Below are positions 36,211-47,951 of a DNA stretch of 64,000 nucleotides, one piece after another. Source of the stretch: Hygrocybe punicea (Eukaryota; Basidiomycota; Agaricomycetes; Agaricales; Hygrophoraceae); the NCBI GenBank assembly GCA_963556145.1, contig OY744469.1:1302001-1366000 (forward strand), in the 5' to 3' direction. Every line of letters begins with the position of its first letter. The first letter of the stretch is position 1. The notes below the pieces were generated by a model. It searched no databases. It worked only from the letters and a program-made list of their open reading frames with translations, and was not told the DNA's origin. The position numbers and the translations under genes are program-made.

Positions 36211-36975
36211 CATCATGTCCATTGCGGCCATTATCCACAATTTCATATTTTCAGAAAAGATATGTTATAATTCCTTTCACATTATTGTGTGAAAAATATT
36301 ACAAATTCTTGCCAAAAGATATTGTCAAAATTCACAAACCATATTCAATGTCTTCCTATCCAAATTGCATAATGTAATCTTTTCATATTTATCTCAAATT
36401 TTCTACCTAGAAACTTTATATTTGTTCGTTGAATTTATAACTCAATGAAGCAGAAAAATATGTTAAAAATATGTTAGAATTCAGTTGTGAATTATGCAAT
36501 AATTTTACATTATATTTTCTCTCGCAGTATTCTGTCATATCTACATTATACTTTCACTCTCAAAATCATAAAATTACTGAATAAGAATCCTTATGGCAAC
36601 TTTTCTTATTTATTGCATATTTTGATAAATTATAATGTTGAAATTTACAGTGTTTCAAGCGTTAGATACTTTTACTTTTGTACATGATATATGTTATATA
36701 ATATTAAGCAATTTGAGAACAAGTCATTCAACTAATATTTTTTAAATCATCAAAGTATTATTATTAAATATACAGAAAACTTGTGTGAAACTCATACTTC
36801 ATATCTTTGTTGCAAATCTACTTTGTTTCCAGATGATAACCTTTGGCAAAACATAATAGATGTGCACATTATATTTCTGACTTTTTTGGCATCCAAATAT
36901 AGTGAAATAATATGGATGAATTTTCATACAACTTCAAGATATTTTTACTGGAAATATTATGCCTCGCATCCAGTG
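36211..36975 (-). repeat. Right 765-bp terminal inverted repeat
   Basis: Inverted copy of 32579-33343; followed by CCA at 36976-36978. Confidence 0.85.
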
Positions 36976-39540
36976 CCACTGCCATTCTCAATAGCCACGG
37001 GAAACGATCGCATTGCATCAGCCACCCCGCAATTGGATTGCCAACATTCTTGACTTTCTCTTCAAGGTACAGAGTCACTTCGTCATCACCGACTGGAGCG
37101 GTGGGTTTGGCAGAGAGGAGATTATCGAACATGTTTTTTGATGCCTGGATCAGTGTAAGAATGGGTCCAAATGAATGGATTGATGATGGACATACCTTCG
37201 GTGATGCAGGACCATCATCACCAGCGGTGCTAGCTGCATTGTCACCCTGAGCTGTAGCATAGTTGTTTGTGAATTCCTGCCTGACGAGCTCCTCTGCTAC
37301 TGCAATCCAGTCCTTTTCCCACTCAGCATTCTTGAAGTACTGGAGTTTGTGAGCTGGATGTAAGACCATCGCGATGCGGTAGACATCCGACATATCAGTT
37401 TTCTGGTAGTATTGATTGAGTGTAGCCTGAGTGAGTGTCATTGCCCGCCGGATGCAGGGCCGATAATTGGTGGACTTTGAGTTTTCGTGAAGGGTGTTGT
37501 CAATGATGTCCATGACAGGGATCACCATAGGGAGGCTGGGCGTTGAGTGTGAGAAATACTCCGTTGCATCATTGAAAATCTAGAGCAGTGTCAGCATGAG
37601 GCAAGTAAGGTAACGTACCAGAACAGAGAGGCACCAGCCAGATGCCAAGTGAGTGTGAGAGACAAACTGTCACTCACAAGAAGGATGTCTCTCAGCTCCT
37701 TGCTGATCGCGAACTCGTCGTCGGTCAACTCGCACTTGCACAATCCCATCGAGCGGTTAGCAGTGAGTTTGTCTACTGCAGCTCTGTATTCGTTGGCTGT
37801 GTTCAGCACCCTGAACGTTGAGTTCCAGCATGTGGGTACATCACGAGGGAGGGTCTTTTTCGCAAGCTTTAACTCCCCCAAGATGTGGTACCACTCTGGT
37901 AGCCTCTTCGTTGTCGAACGTATGGTTGATGACAAGAGTTTTCTGATCTGGTGGGAGGGTTTCAAACAGTACATTCGAAAGGCCATCTCTACACTTACCT
38001 TAATGAGCACAGTCTTCACAGGCAAAATGGTGTCATCCAGCTCAAGCCATTCTTCTTCACTCAAGGATCCACTCTCATCAATCCAGCCTTCCATGTTATC
38101 TGGATCTCCCTCTTCGTTGTCACCCCCATTGTCGTCTTCGCCATCATCACCACCCTCAACCTCGACCTCAATCAATTTTCCTCCATCAAAAGGTTTCAGC
38201 AACAATCTCGCAACCAAGTTGATTACATGATTGAAGCAGCGAACTTGGCTGGCCTCCCCTTGGAACCAAGGGTTGAGAACCGCAAGATCCTTAACCATCA
38301 CATCGTTTGGGGATGCATTATCAGCAGTCAGGGCAAGAATCTGTCTACAATGTGAGTATCACACGCAATCTCCATGATCATAGTAGTAAACACACCTTTT
38401 TAGTGATCCCAAACTCCTTGAGAGTGTCAGCCATGGCCATTGCCATGTTGAACCCTGTGTGTGCCTTGGCCAGTTCAATCACATCAAGAACCATCCACAA
38501 TGGCTTCCCGTCATGCAACAGATGGATAGTGATGGCCAGGAATGCTTTGTGATTGGGAGAACTCCACGCATCAACAGCGATGCTCAGTTGGCCATCGTAA
38601 TCCTAATGGTACGTCAACTTGAGCCATTTCATCAGTAACCTGGCTGACCTGCAACATTTTGGCAATGCATGTGCGGCATCTAACAAAGACCCGATGTACA
38701 TCTCGTGCCACAGTGCACGCTGATGGCAACCAAAGCTCTGGCCTTCCTGTTTTCATCAACGTCTTGAAGCTATCATCCTCGACAATCGAGAATGGCCGTG
38801 ACGATTTGCTAACCCATCGCACAATCTCAGATCTGTTAGATTGCAATCAGGATGGTATCCATGGCATCAAGAAGACGAACCCACCAGATCTCCATCTTTG
38901 TCTGCTGCCAAGTCAAGTATGTCTTGATTCCTGCTTTAGTCTGCCCCTTGAATGCAATTGTGATTGATCCAGATCTCAAGTACGTTGCCACAGCAGTCCT
39001 GGCCTTTGCTATATTCAGCCCATCTGCCTGCGCTAGAACCTTGTCCCCCCAGCAATGTTTCACATGTTTACGAAGGTTGCCCGTCGATCAGGCATCAGCT
39101 TTATCAAGCCAATGAGTTATCTTTGTGCTGCAGCCCTTGTTTGAGCATCGGAGTTCGTGTCCCCACAATCCATTCTTATCTGTCTTTATGTGGACTTCTG
39201 GTGAATAGAATGCATAGACCGGTGAGGTCCATTCCTTGGACAGCCTCTCTGCAACTCTGATATTAGTGCATTGATGACCAATGATCCAGTATCCACTCAC
39301 TCAATTCCTCTTCTGGTGTTTTCTTCTTGGTAGTTACCTCCTCAATGCTTGGAGCAGGACTGCTATCAAGACGGGGAGGAGGAGAGCTCTGATGAGTGTT
39401 TCTTCTAGCCCTTTTACTTGGAGGTGGGGTCTTCCTTGCAGCAATCTGGCGTTTCTTGGCCATTATCAAGCTACAGAGGAGTTTGTCTAGCTAGTTTCTG
39501 TACATGTAGTTTTTGTACACATAGGTTAACTGAACTCTGA

Positions 39541-39620
39541 CCACAGGTACCTCGCGGGTACCACAGGTACCTCGCGGGTACCACAGGTACCTCGCGGGTA
39601 CCACAGGTACCTCGCGGGTA
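39541..39620. repeat. Minisatellite, 4 x 20 bp (CCACAGGTACCTCGCGGGTA)
   Basis: Four exact tandem copies near the right end of the third hAT element, then a partial fifth. The GGTACC core echoes the GGGTAC motifs of that element's termini. Confidence 0.95.
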
Positions 39621-39711
39621 CCACAGGTTGACCATGTCAGACTCAGACCCATACCCACAAGTACCCATACCATAAACCTGCATGGGTTTTACATACCCCT
39701 GTCATACACTA

Positions 39712-40427
39712 ATCCCAGGCCAGGACCTCAGCGATGCCATGTTTTGCTTTGCTTTTTCACCAAACACGTCAATGCCCCATGAGTCGTGTACGTCGTCATT
39801 GAGAGTTACGTGGTTCATGATACGATTAATGAATCCAGCAGAGTAAGATGCCTGATTGTCACATCAGACTTGACGGCTTGGACTTCGACTCTTTGAGGTG
39901 AAACTTGGAGCGAGGCACATGTCGACACTACAGTAGAATGATGGAATAAGAAATTCGACCATCCAGGAGTGCTACGTACAACTTTGAGTTGGATTGACCC
40001 CAATGATTTCGCTGCCGACGAACGTGCTCCATGATGTGATGGTCGATAGGTTGGTTGCGGGCACGGTAATGTGGCAAGACCAATGAAATGTTAATGGACA
40101 GCTGATTCATGTCCTCTGCACCAGTTAAAAGGGCATTGTATTACCTTTGACATTGTATTTTACACAAAAACCAATCTTGCATTAGTACAGCAGCTGTCTA
40201 GTGACATTGTGAGCCATGGGCAATGCCAGACAACAAGCTGCAAGGCAGCAAACACACTGAAAACCTCAAATTTATTAAATTTCCTAATTTGGAAGTTTAT
40301 AATGGCTAAAAATGGCTAGCCGTGGCTAAGCCAAGGTTTAACCATTAGCCGAGCAACGGCTCAGCTCGGCTAATCTTTGGCTTGGCTCAATCGGCTCATG
40401 GTTTCGGACCGAGCCGTGGCAACACTA
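39712..40427 (-). mobile_element. Terminal fragment of the first hAT family
   Basis: In reverse orientation it starts at 40427 with TAGTGTTGCCACGGCTCGG and matches 9967-10,660 of the outer hAT, breaking off at CCTGGGAT where the third hAT element begins. No coding region of its own. Confidence 0.7.
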
Positions 40428-40683
40428 AACTGTGTAATGATATTGTACTATCATCACCCCACACATCGGACAGGCCCAGCTTTTGGCCACTTTGAATTTC
40501 TTGCTCAATTTTAACTCAATCCACAGTAAACTTGATACAAGACATATAATACATCATATTGTTATTTTAGAAGTGTTTTCTAGGTGTAAAATGCAGTTTG
40601 TGGTGAGGAGAAAAAAAGGCAATTGGTCACACTTTGACAGGCGAGGTTCAAATCACCTGACCTTCCCACACTACAAGCCTTAT

Positions 40684-40725
40684 AATAGTGGTTGAACACA
40701 TGTCTCAACCACTATTATAAGGCTC
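40684..40725. repeat. Hairpin in left terminal repeat of DDE element
   Basis: TATAATAGTGGTTGA and TCAACCACTATTATA form a stem around an 8-base loop. The same hairpin is in the right terminal repeat at about 48,192-48,232. Confidence 0.7.
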
Positions 40726-40812
40726 TGAAGTCTTAAAACCACGATTCGGCCATAAATCAGTCTACACCCTAGCCTCAGTATATAAGTCTTATTAGTAGTT
40801 ATTAGTAGCATA

Positions 40813-43800
40813 TACTAGTAATGTAGTAGTGTCCTAAATATGGCAATAACCCTTTCGGGAATGTCAGGTCCGGTCAGGAACAAGGGCGCTGATGGGCTTG
40901 GGCTTTCCCATCACCGTTGCCATGGCCCCGCCCATCACTCACAGACATATGCGCTCATCGTCGTCAACGTTGAGCACAGCTATTTCACTATCCCACCATC
41001 TTTTCTTGCAGAATTTTTTACATATCATAGATATATTCTTATAAATACTGTATATAGACTAATATACATGAAAATAAACAAAATAAAAGAGAAACAAAAG
41101 AAATAAAGAATAATGATACATTGGGTGCCGCTGACGAACGGGAGGATACTCACCTTCATGGAGGCACCGGACTGGGTCTGGAATTGATAGCGAAGGGTGG
41201 TGGAGGGTGGGTGATGAGAGGGATGGACACTGGGGGGCGGGGAAGGGTGCATGGAGAGGGGGGGTGGCAATGGGTGGTGAGGAATGGGCCAGGAATCGAG
41301 GTGGATGGTGGAAAAGCGAGGGGGTGGGTGGGGGAGGGCTCCTGGCCCAGAACGAGCAGCGGGAAGGGGTAAGTATGTGGGGGAAAAGCAGGAGGGGGAT
41401 GGGTACTCACCTGTACCATTAAGGCCCCCCATGGCCCCCTTTGCATTCCATCATCGATAAAAACAATGGGGACATCATCTACGACATCCCCGTGGTCCCC
41501 GTAGTGGGTTTCACAGTCCAGATCGCCACCGCCGTCAAGTCGCGCGAGGATGGCCACACCACCGGTTGCGGTGGCGATATCTCGACGCCGCCGCCGCCGT
41601 TGTAGTGTTGCCGTAGTTCGGTTCCGAACCTAGCCGAACCCGGTTCAAACCCCGAACCGAACCCAGGGTTCAGTCTAAGTTCAGCCAAATGCTGAACCAG
41701 ACCACAGGTTCAGTTCCGGGTTTTGAGGCCCGCCGGATTTCCTGAACGGCTCCAAACCACGTCCAAACCGCGAACGCAGATATTTTTAAGGTATTTATTT
41801 CATTTGTTTTTCGTATTTCTTTACTTACTATTTCGTGTTAAACGGTATCATGTGACCATTGTAGCTTTCACACAACACGGTCACGGCAACATCAATGCGG
41901 GTTGAACACACATTGCCAACATTGTGTTGTGTTCACCAAGGTAAGTTTCGATATTTTCTTTAACTTTACTAATACAGGAAACTTGACCGCAACCACATCG
42001 TGAGCACACCACCCGGCACAACATGGATCCCAACGCCAACAACAATGACGGCAACGGCAACATCAACAACAACGATGGCAACGGCAACGGCAACGACGAC
42101 GATGGCAATGGCCATCAGCAGTGCCGGCAGCAGCAGAAGCACCTGCAACAGCAGCAGCAACGCCGGCAGCAGCAGCCGTGGCAGCAACACCACTGCGACC
42201 ATACCACCACCCAAAGAGAAGTGCTGGCAGCAGCAGCAGCAGCAGCAACAGTGACAACAGCAGCAGCGGCAGCAAGGCAATGGCAATGGCAATGGCCAGC
42301 AGCAGCAGCAACAGTGGCAGCGGCAACGGCGACAGCAGCAGCAGCCATGGCAGCAACACCACCACAACCATACCACCACCCTGACGAGGACAACAGTTGG
42401 CAGCAGCAGCGCCGGCAATGCCAGGCAGGGACCATGGGACAAGACCCCCCGTTCCTCCACATCCCTCAGGGACACCAGAGAACTCCCCAGCACCCATCTA
42501 CCTCGCGAAGTGCAGCACCATATCTATTGATACGTGCCTGCCATTCGTGAGGAGAACGGACAGGGTGAGCCCACCTCGGTCTGGGTTTCAGACCACGTCT
42601 GAACCCAGACCAAACGCGGAGAGATGGTTCGACGCTGTCTGGGTCCGGGTTTGGCCATGCGCCAAACCAGACCCGAAGTTCAGTTCGCGGTTCCGCCAAA
42701 AAGGGTCTGAACTGGACCGAACTGAACTTCGGCAACACTATGCCATTGACCACACCATCGCCAGTGGCAACTCTCCACATCGCCCTCATCGTCTTCGTCA
42801 CTGTGCGCCCAGTCCACTGCCGCCGGTTTTGACGTTTGAGGCCGTTGGTTGAAAAAGTTGGGTGCTCTCCTGCACGGCTTTGAGGACGTCCGGGGTGATG
42901 GTCTCTGTGTGAATCGTCGCCGTCATCCTCATCGTCCCCGTTTCTGTTGTTGTTGAGGCAGTGGGGAGTGGGAGCACAGCGGAATGGGGGATGGTGGTGG
43001 TAAAAGCCTAAAAGGCGTGTGACTGTTCACTTGCCTTTTACTACCACATGCCCACCTCCCAACTCGCCTCCTGCCACATTCCCACTCCCCACCACCTCAA
43101 CAACAACAGAAACGGGGACGATGAGGACGACGGCAACAATTCACACAGAGACCATCACCCCAGACGTCCTCAAAGCCATGCAGGAGAGCGCCCGACGTTT
43201 TCAACCAACGGCCTCAAACGTCAAAACCAGCTGCAGCGGACCGGGCACACAGCGACAAAGACAACGAGGGCGATGTGGAGAGTCACCCACAACAAAGGCG
43301 TCATCAACGGTGTCATCATCATCGAGATATAGGAACTGCCATCACCTCTGCCACCATCCTTGCGCAACTTGACGGTGGTGACGATCTGGACCGCGAAAAC
43401 GACCAAGGAAGTGATGGGGACGTCTGAGATGACGTCCCAATTGGCTTTATTGATGGTGGGATATTGGGAGGGCTGTGGGGGGCCCCAAGGGCGAAGGTGA
43501 GTACCCACCCTATCCCTGCCTTTTCCCCACATACTTACCCCTTCCCACCGCTCGTTCTGGGCCGGGAGCCCTCCCCCACCCACCCCCTCGCTTTTCCACC
43601 ATCCACCTCGATTCCTGGCCCATTCCTCACCACCCATTGCCACCCCCCCTCTCCATGCACCCTTCCCCGCCCCCCAGTGTCCATCCCTCTCATCACCCAC
43701 CCTCCACCACCCTTCGCTATCAATTCCAGACCCAGTCCAGCGCCTCCGTGAAGGTGAGTACCCTCCCGTTCGTCGGCAGCACCCCATGTATCATTATTCT

Positions 43801-44094
43801 TTATTTCTTTTGTTTCTCTTTTATTTTGTTTATTTTCATGTATATTAGTCTATATATAGTATTTATAAGAATATATCTATGATATGTAAAAAATTTTGCA
43901 AGAAAAGACGGTGGGATAGTGAAATAGCTGTGCTCAACGTTGACGACAACGAGTGCGTATGTCTGTGAGTGATGGGCAGGGCCATGGCAATGGTGATGGG
44001 AAAGCCCGAGCCCATCAGCGCCCTTGTTCCTGACCAGACCTGACATTCCCGAAAGGGTTATTGCCGTATTTAGGACACTACTACATTACTAGTA
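40813..44094. mobile_element. Fold-back (palindromic) element inserted at TA
   Basis: Ends TACTAGTAATGTAGTAGTGT and inverted counterpart, flanked by TA (40811-40812 and 44095-44096). The undisturbed right terminal repeat of the host element reads straight through this site with a single TA. The two arms pair along their whole length of about 1.06 kb with the centre near 43,020. The left arm carries an extra 1,138-bp insertion. It encodes no transposase; proline-rich and Gln-rich frames in it are by-products. Confidence 0.8.
41603..42740. mobile_element. Non-autonomous hAT-type element, 1,138 bp, in the fold-back arm
   Basis: Ends TAGTGTTGCCGTAGTTCGG and ...CTTCGGCAACACTA. The flanking octamers are CGCCGTTG (41595-41602) and TGCCATTG (42741-42748); they differ only by two CpG transitions. 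The opposite arm of the palindrome lacks this insertion. It contains CAG/CAA-rich tracts (42,110-42,420) that give polyglutamine-like frames with no support as genes. Confidence 0.75.
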
Positions 44095-44213
44095 TACTGT
44101 ACTAATTCGGTCAATCCGCCACTGGGTGTGACGCGTTACACGTCTGGCGAATTCACCAATTCACCTTGAGTGGGCGTTACGTGTGACACAGGGAAATTTT
44201 CGCCACTACTCTC

Positions 44214-47200
44214 ATGGAGCTTGAGATCCCGCCAGAATTCATTCAGCAGATCCTACCCAGCCAAAATAATTGTATTCCCACCTTTCTTGACTTCAGATTG
44301 CCCACAGCCACAAGCAAATCAATACATGATATTTATATATCAAAGGAGCCAGCCTATGCTACCCTAGGTGACATCGAAATCCTCCTTTCAGCACCAGTGC
44401 CCTCTCCCTCAGTGGTCAGAGATTTGGTCAACTGTCTCCAATCCACCTCCCCGCCAACAGCCAAGTCTTTAGCCTGTGCATATATTGATTCAGGAGCTAT
44501 CAAACTCTTTCCACTCTGGTTTCTCACCTACTGGCAGGAGGCTGGCCACGTCCTCGACAATCAAAAGTGTTGGCAATTGGCTTACAGGTCTCTGCAAAAG
44601 CTACAGAGCCAGGGGGGGTTGGCTATGGCAGAGCTTGTGGATACTGTGTACCAGGCATTGTCCAGATTGCCATGGTCAGGATTCGTGTTGGGGTTTGGTG
44701 GCAAAGATTCAATTGTTCACTTACATCAATATACAACCACGATATGGCTAGGCACCACTCACGAGAACCAGATGCTGGCAATTCTAGAGCAGGATATCAT
44801 CAAGTACAGCACACCACCGAACATTATTATCATGCCGACTTACTTTGCTCAAGATCTCCTTGAAGCCTTTCGGCACCCAAAGTGGAGGCATCAGCAATAC
44901 CTGGAACTCTGGGGAAAATCATTAGCATCAGGCGTCACCATCTATCTCGGGACTATCATTAATTACCAGGAAACTCACTGGGTAGCCATTGTGCTTGATT
45001 TCGGCACTCATACTATCTGGCATGGAGACTCTTTGGGATGGGTTATGGACCCAGAGTTAAAAGGTGCTCTGGAACAGTGGACACAGGAACATACGTCAAT
45101 CAACTTCACCCATGATATCCTGCCGATCACGCACCAAATTGATAGCTTCTCGTGTGGATTACTTGCATGAAATGCACTTGCACATTTTTTCTTGCCAAAA
45201 CATTACAAGTTGATTGCTCCAGCCGATGTTGCAGCTGGGAGGCTTGAGGTATTACTTCGGATCTGTACACAGCATCAATACGAGGTTAGTTGTATTCCAA
45301 AACATTCATGAAGATTCACTTATCTATCAATAGGTTGGCTCCCATCTTGATAACACATTCCGATACACTCCTCATCTCCCAGGCCTTGTTTTGGATGCCA
45401 CATCACAGGACTCAGACTTCGAGATGGGCTCCATGCACACCTACTCTGATGACAATTCATCTGTGCAGGGTGATAGCACCAACAATGATTCATCCTCGTC
45501 ACTGTATGCATCTGATGATGACAGCACCCCCAGTAACCTACCACGACAGAGGACAAACCCATTAGATCAAAGGAAGACAGAGGAAAGGTCGTGACAAAGG
45601 ACAAACTCGTTAGATCAAAAGAAGATGGAGGAAAGGTCAAAATCGAGTCATCTATTCGTGTGGCACTTAGCGTCACTAAGGCTCCACTCCTCGCATTCTT
45701 CAAGCCATGTTCGCGTGAGGAATTCCATGCCAATTTAGCCAGAGACTCGCGGATGTCTCAGGAAGACGCAGAGGATAGACGCATCCAGGAAAATGCCGCC
45801 AAACAACAGCGCTTACTCCAGAAGCGAGAGCAGTCCAAGCTCTGTCAACAAAAATTTCGGCGAAGGAAACAGTCCCAGGAAGTGGAACGAGGCCTCCGCA
45901 GTCCTGGTGGTACTAAGCGCAAAATCATTCCACTTGAATTGACAGATCCAGGACTTACCAAGAAGCGCCGATTGGAACTTGCAGAAGAAACCCGACTGGC
46001 TAGAGTTATAGAGAAGAGGTATCGGGAACATCATTGTAAAAGGTGTGGTCGCAAACCCAAGCACATGTCACGTCCAGCAAAATACCACAACTGGTTCACT
46101 CCTGTAACTTGGAAGATGATTGAACAAGCTGCGAGGGCTGCCGGTTGGCAGATGAGTGCAACAAGAATAGTGCAAATCGCCAAAACAAGAAATCCTGAGA
46201 TCTTCAAGAGCCTAGCACGAGAGTCTGTCAGAGACTGGATCGACCGATCAGGGGAGAGGCCCAGGTGGTCCGATGCCACCCTTCTCAGAATCAAGGCAGG
46301 GAATGTCCTGGGTCATCACAATGGAGGTCCTCGAGGAGCCTTGGTGAGCATCATTCAAGTTGCCTGGCGGAATGACTTACCAATGAGTCTAACAGGCAGA
46401 CTATCCTGATGTCGCCGAGAAAATCCACAAACAGCTCATTGAGCTCCGGAAGCTAAGTGTCCCACTTACAGTCATTGCCACCCGTGGCATCATCGTGGCT
46501 ACAATCACCCGCGACAAGCCCACCACCATGGAACGCAAATTCAACGATGGGTCAACCTTCCGGGCTTCTGAGTCTTTTGTCCGGAAATGGTTATGTGATA
46601 CACTGCATTGGACACATCGAAAGGGGACCCGGGCAGCTCAGAAATTACCTGGCAACTGGGAAGATCAATGCAAAAGATCCGCGATCAGAAAGGCATACCT
46701 ACTTAAGGAATACGATATCCCCGCTGAACTCTATGCAAATTCAGATCAGACTCAACGGCTTTACGCACCCAGCGATAAGCTAACCTATGCTGAAACTGGC
46801 TCCAAACAAGTATCAGTTATCGGAGGTGACGAGAAACGAGCATTCACTGTGATGGTTACGATAACAAGTTCCGGCAAGATGTGGCCGTTCCAGGCAATCT
46901 ACCATGGAAAAACAGAGCAGTCGTGCCCAGACAAGGCCTCCACGAACTATGGCGACGCAATTTCTGCTGGGTTCTGATTAGAGTACTCCGGCACCAAGAC
47001 CTACTGGTCAAATCAACATACCATGCAATTATTTGTTGATCACATCTTGGCACCATATTTCCAGAACACAAAAACTACCTTGGGCCTTCCCACAAACCAA
47101 CGCGCATTGTGGTCAATTGATGTATGGAGCGTCCACCGCTCCAAGGAATTCCTTGACTGGATGAACATGACACATCCAGCCATTCTCGTCAACTTCATAC

Positions 47201-47951
47201 CTGGCGGATGTACAGGCGTGGCCCAGCCATGTGACGTCGGGATACAACGGCCATTCAAGCACATTACCAATCAATGTTTCCTTGAGGATGTCGTCAAGAC
47301 AACTCTCTCCCAGATCGACAGCAATGGAGACCTTACCTGGGATACTCGCCTGCCGACTCTTCGCAATGCAAGTGTAAGGTGGCTTTGGAAGGCCTATGAG
47401 GCCTTGAACAAAAAAGAAATTGTGCAGAAGGTCAGCGAAAAGCAAATATTAAAGCAAGCAGTCACTTACCGTCTCAACAGGCATTTCGGATGTGTGTTGT
47501 TAGGAAATGGGACCTGTCCCACAAAACCCTCAGGTCATTTGAGATGCAGGAAAAGTTGAGGGAACTACGCACCAAGAATGTCCCTTTTTGGGCCGAGTTG
47601 ACCTGTGCGGATGCCCGCCATAAATGCCCAGAAACGGAAACAATTGTTGTTGAAGACCTAATCCCCGACCCCGACGATGAGGAGGAGCTGGATGATAGCG
47701 ACGTCAGCCTCCACGATGTTATTGCAGCAACTCACCAGACACCTCAGGCTGTACACAAACGTCACGGCCGTGCCTCCGTTCGTGAAAATGGTGGTTTGGA
47801 GACCACAACAAATGCCGAACAAATGGACAAGGCGCCTAGGCCTATGGAGGGGGGAGAGGGAGAGGGACGTGGCAAGAGGAAAAAGGTTGCGAATCGACAG
47901 TTTGCGGATTTCTCACGACATTGGGATCAGGATACATCCGACATAAAGTAA
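44214..47951 (+). pseudogene. Ulp1-like cysteine protease plus pogo-like DDE transposase, two nonsense codons
   Basis: The N-terminal 318 codons end in a Ulp1/C48-type core: His in ETHWVAIV (residue 255), Asp in HGDSLG (272), Gln in HQIDS (308) and Cys in SFSCG (314). TGA at 45168-45170 follows at once, where CGA would continue into NALAHFFLP. Then come a Ser/Asp-rich linker, a basic coiled coil, a helical putative DNA-binding part (WKMIEQAARAAGWQMSAT), and the DDE region: NSDQT, SIDVWSVHRSKEF, and GVAQPCDVGIQRPFK. Introns at 46344-46395 and 47431-47480 fit well. A second TGA at 46975-46977 again replaces CGA. Near 45,550-45,640 a 48-bp repeat and a frame change are unresolved. Protease and transposase in one gene suggest a polyprotein, or a SUMO-pathway activity aiding transposition (inference). 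Confidence 0.65.

Larger units (their letters stand above)
32579..36975. mobile_element. Long-inverted-repeat element with a minisatellite core
   Basis: A 4,397-bp element with ends CACTGGATGCGAGGCATAAT and inverted counterpart, flanked by CCA. The two arms (32579-33343 and 36211-36975) are each 765 bp and pair end to end without any net insertion or deletion. Between them lie 2.87 kb of 9-base-module tandem repeats. No transposase is encoded, so it would depend on one supplied elsewhere. The AT-rich arms contain a 66-codon frame present identically in both orientations. Confidence 0.75.
32279..39463 (-). pseudogene. hAT transposase, third family, split by a 4.4-kb insertion
   Basis: Starts MAKKRQIAARKTPPPSKR at 39463. 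In order: basic N-terminus; a BED-like finger (CSNKGCSTKITHW...LRKHVKHC) with TGA at 39088-39090 in place of an expected CGA; the core (QLSIAVDAWSSPNHKAFLAI, LALTADNASPND, CFNHVINLVAR); an acidic stretch; helical parts including WNSTFRVLNTA; and the dimerisation region TSVDVERLFSHGRILLPHL near 32,480. Between LLRMAV (36,990) and the dimerisation region lies the 32579-36975 element. Omitting it and one CCA copy restores an open frame and a normal short intron (GTATGT...CTCTAG). Splice sites elsewhere look normal. Confidence 0.75.
32125..39711. mobile_element. Third hAT-type element (TAGTGTCGGACACGGGTAC family), interrupted
   Basis: Left end TAGTGTCGGACACGGGTAC at 32125; right end ...CCCCTGTCATACACTA at 39711 is a loose inverted match. 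Without the nested element it would be about 3.2 kb, a usual hAT size, and it holds one transposase on the minus strand. At the right it abuts a fragment of the first hAT family cut at CCTGGGAT. No matching 8-bp duplication is seen at the left, so that boundary is tentative. Confidence 0.5.

Noticed and set aside
33431..36292. 953-codon plus-strand frame and the 620-671-codon minus-strand frames over the minisatellite as genes
   Set aside because: They overlap one another on both strands, consist only of the repeat, start at GTG, and follow from a stop-free 9-base module. Kept as a finding, not as CDS.
42000..42550. Gln/Ala/Ser-rich frames
   Set aside because: All frames over the CAG/CAA tract are low-complexity; the tract lies inside a non-autonomous element.
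41025..43882. Proline/histidine-rich frames repeated on opposite strands at about 41,100-41,430 and 43,470-43,880
   Set aside because: They are the two arms of the fold-back element; composition is that of the repeat.
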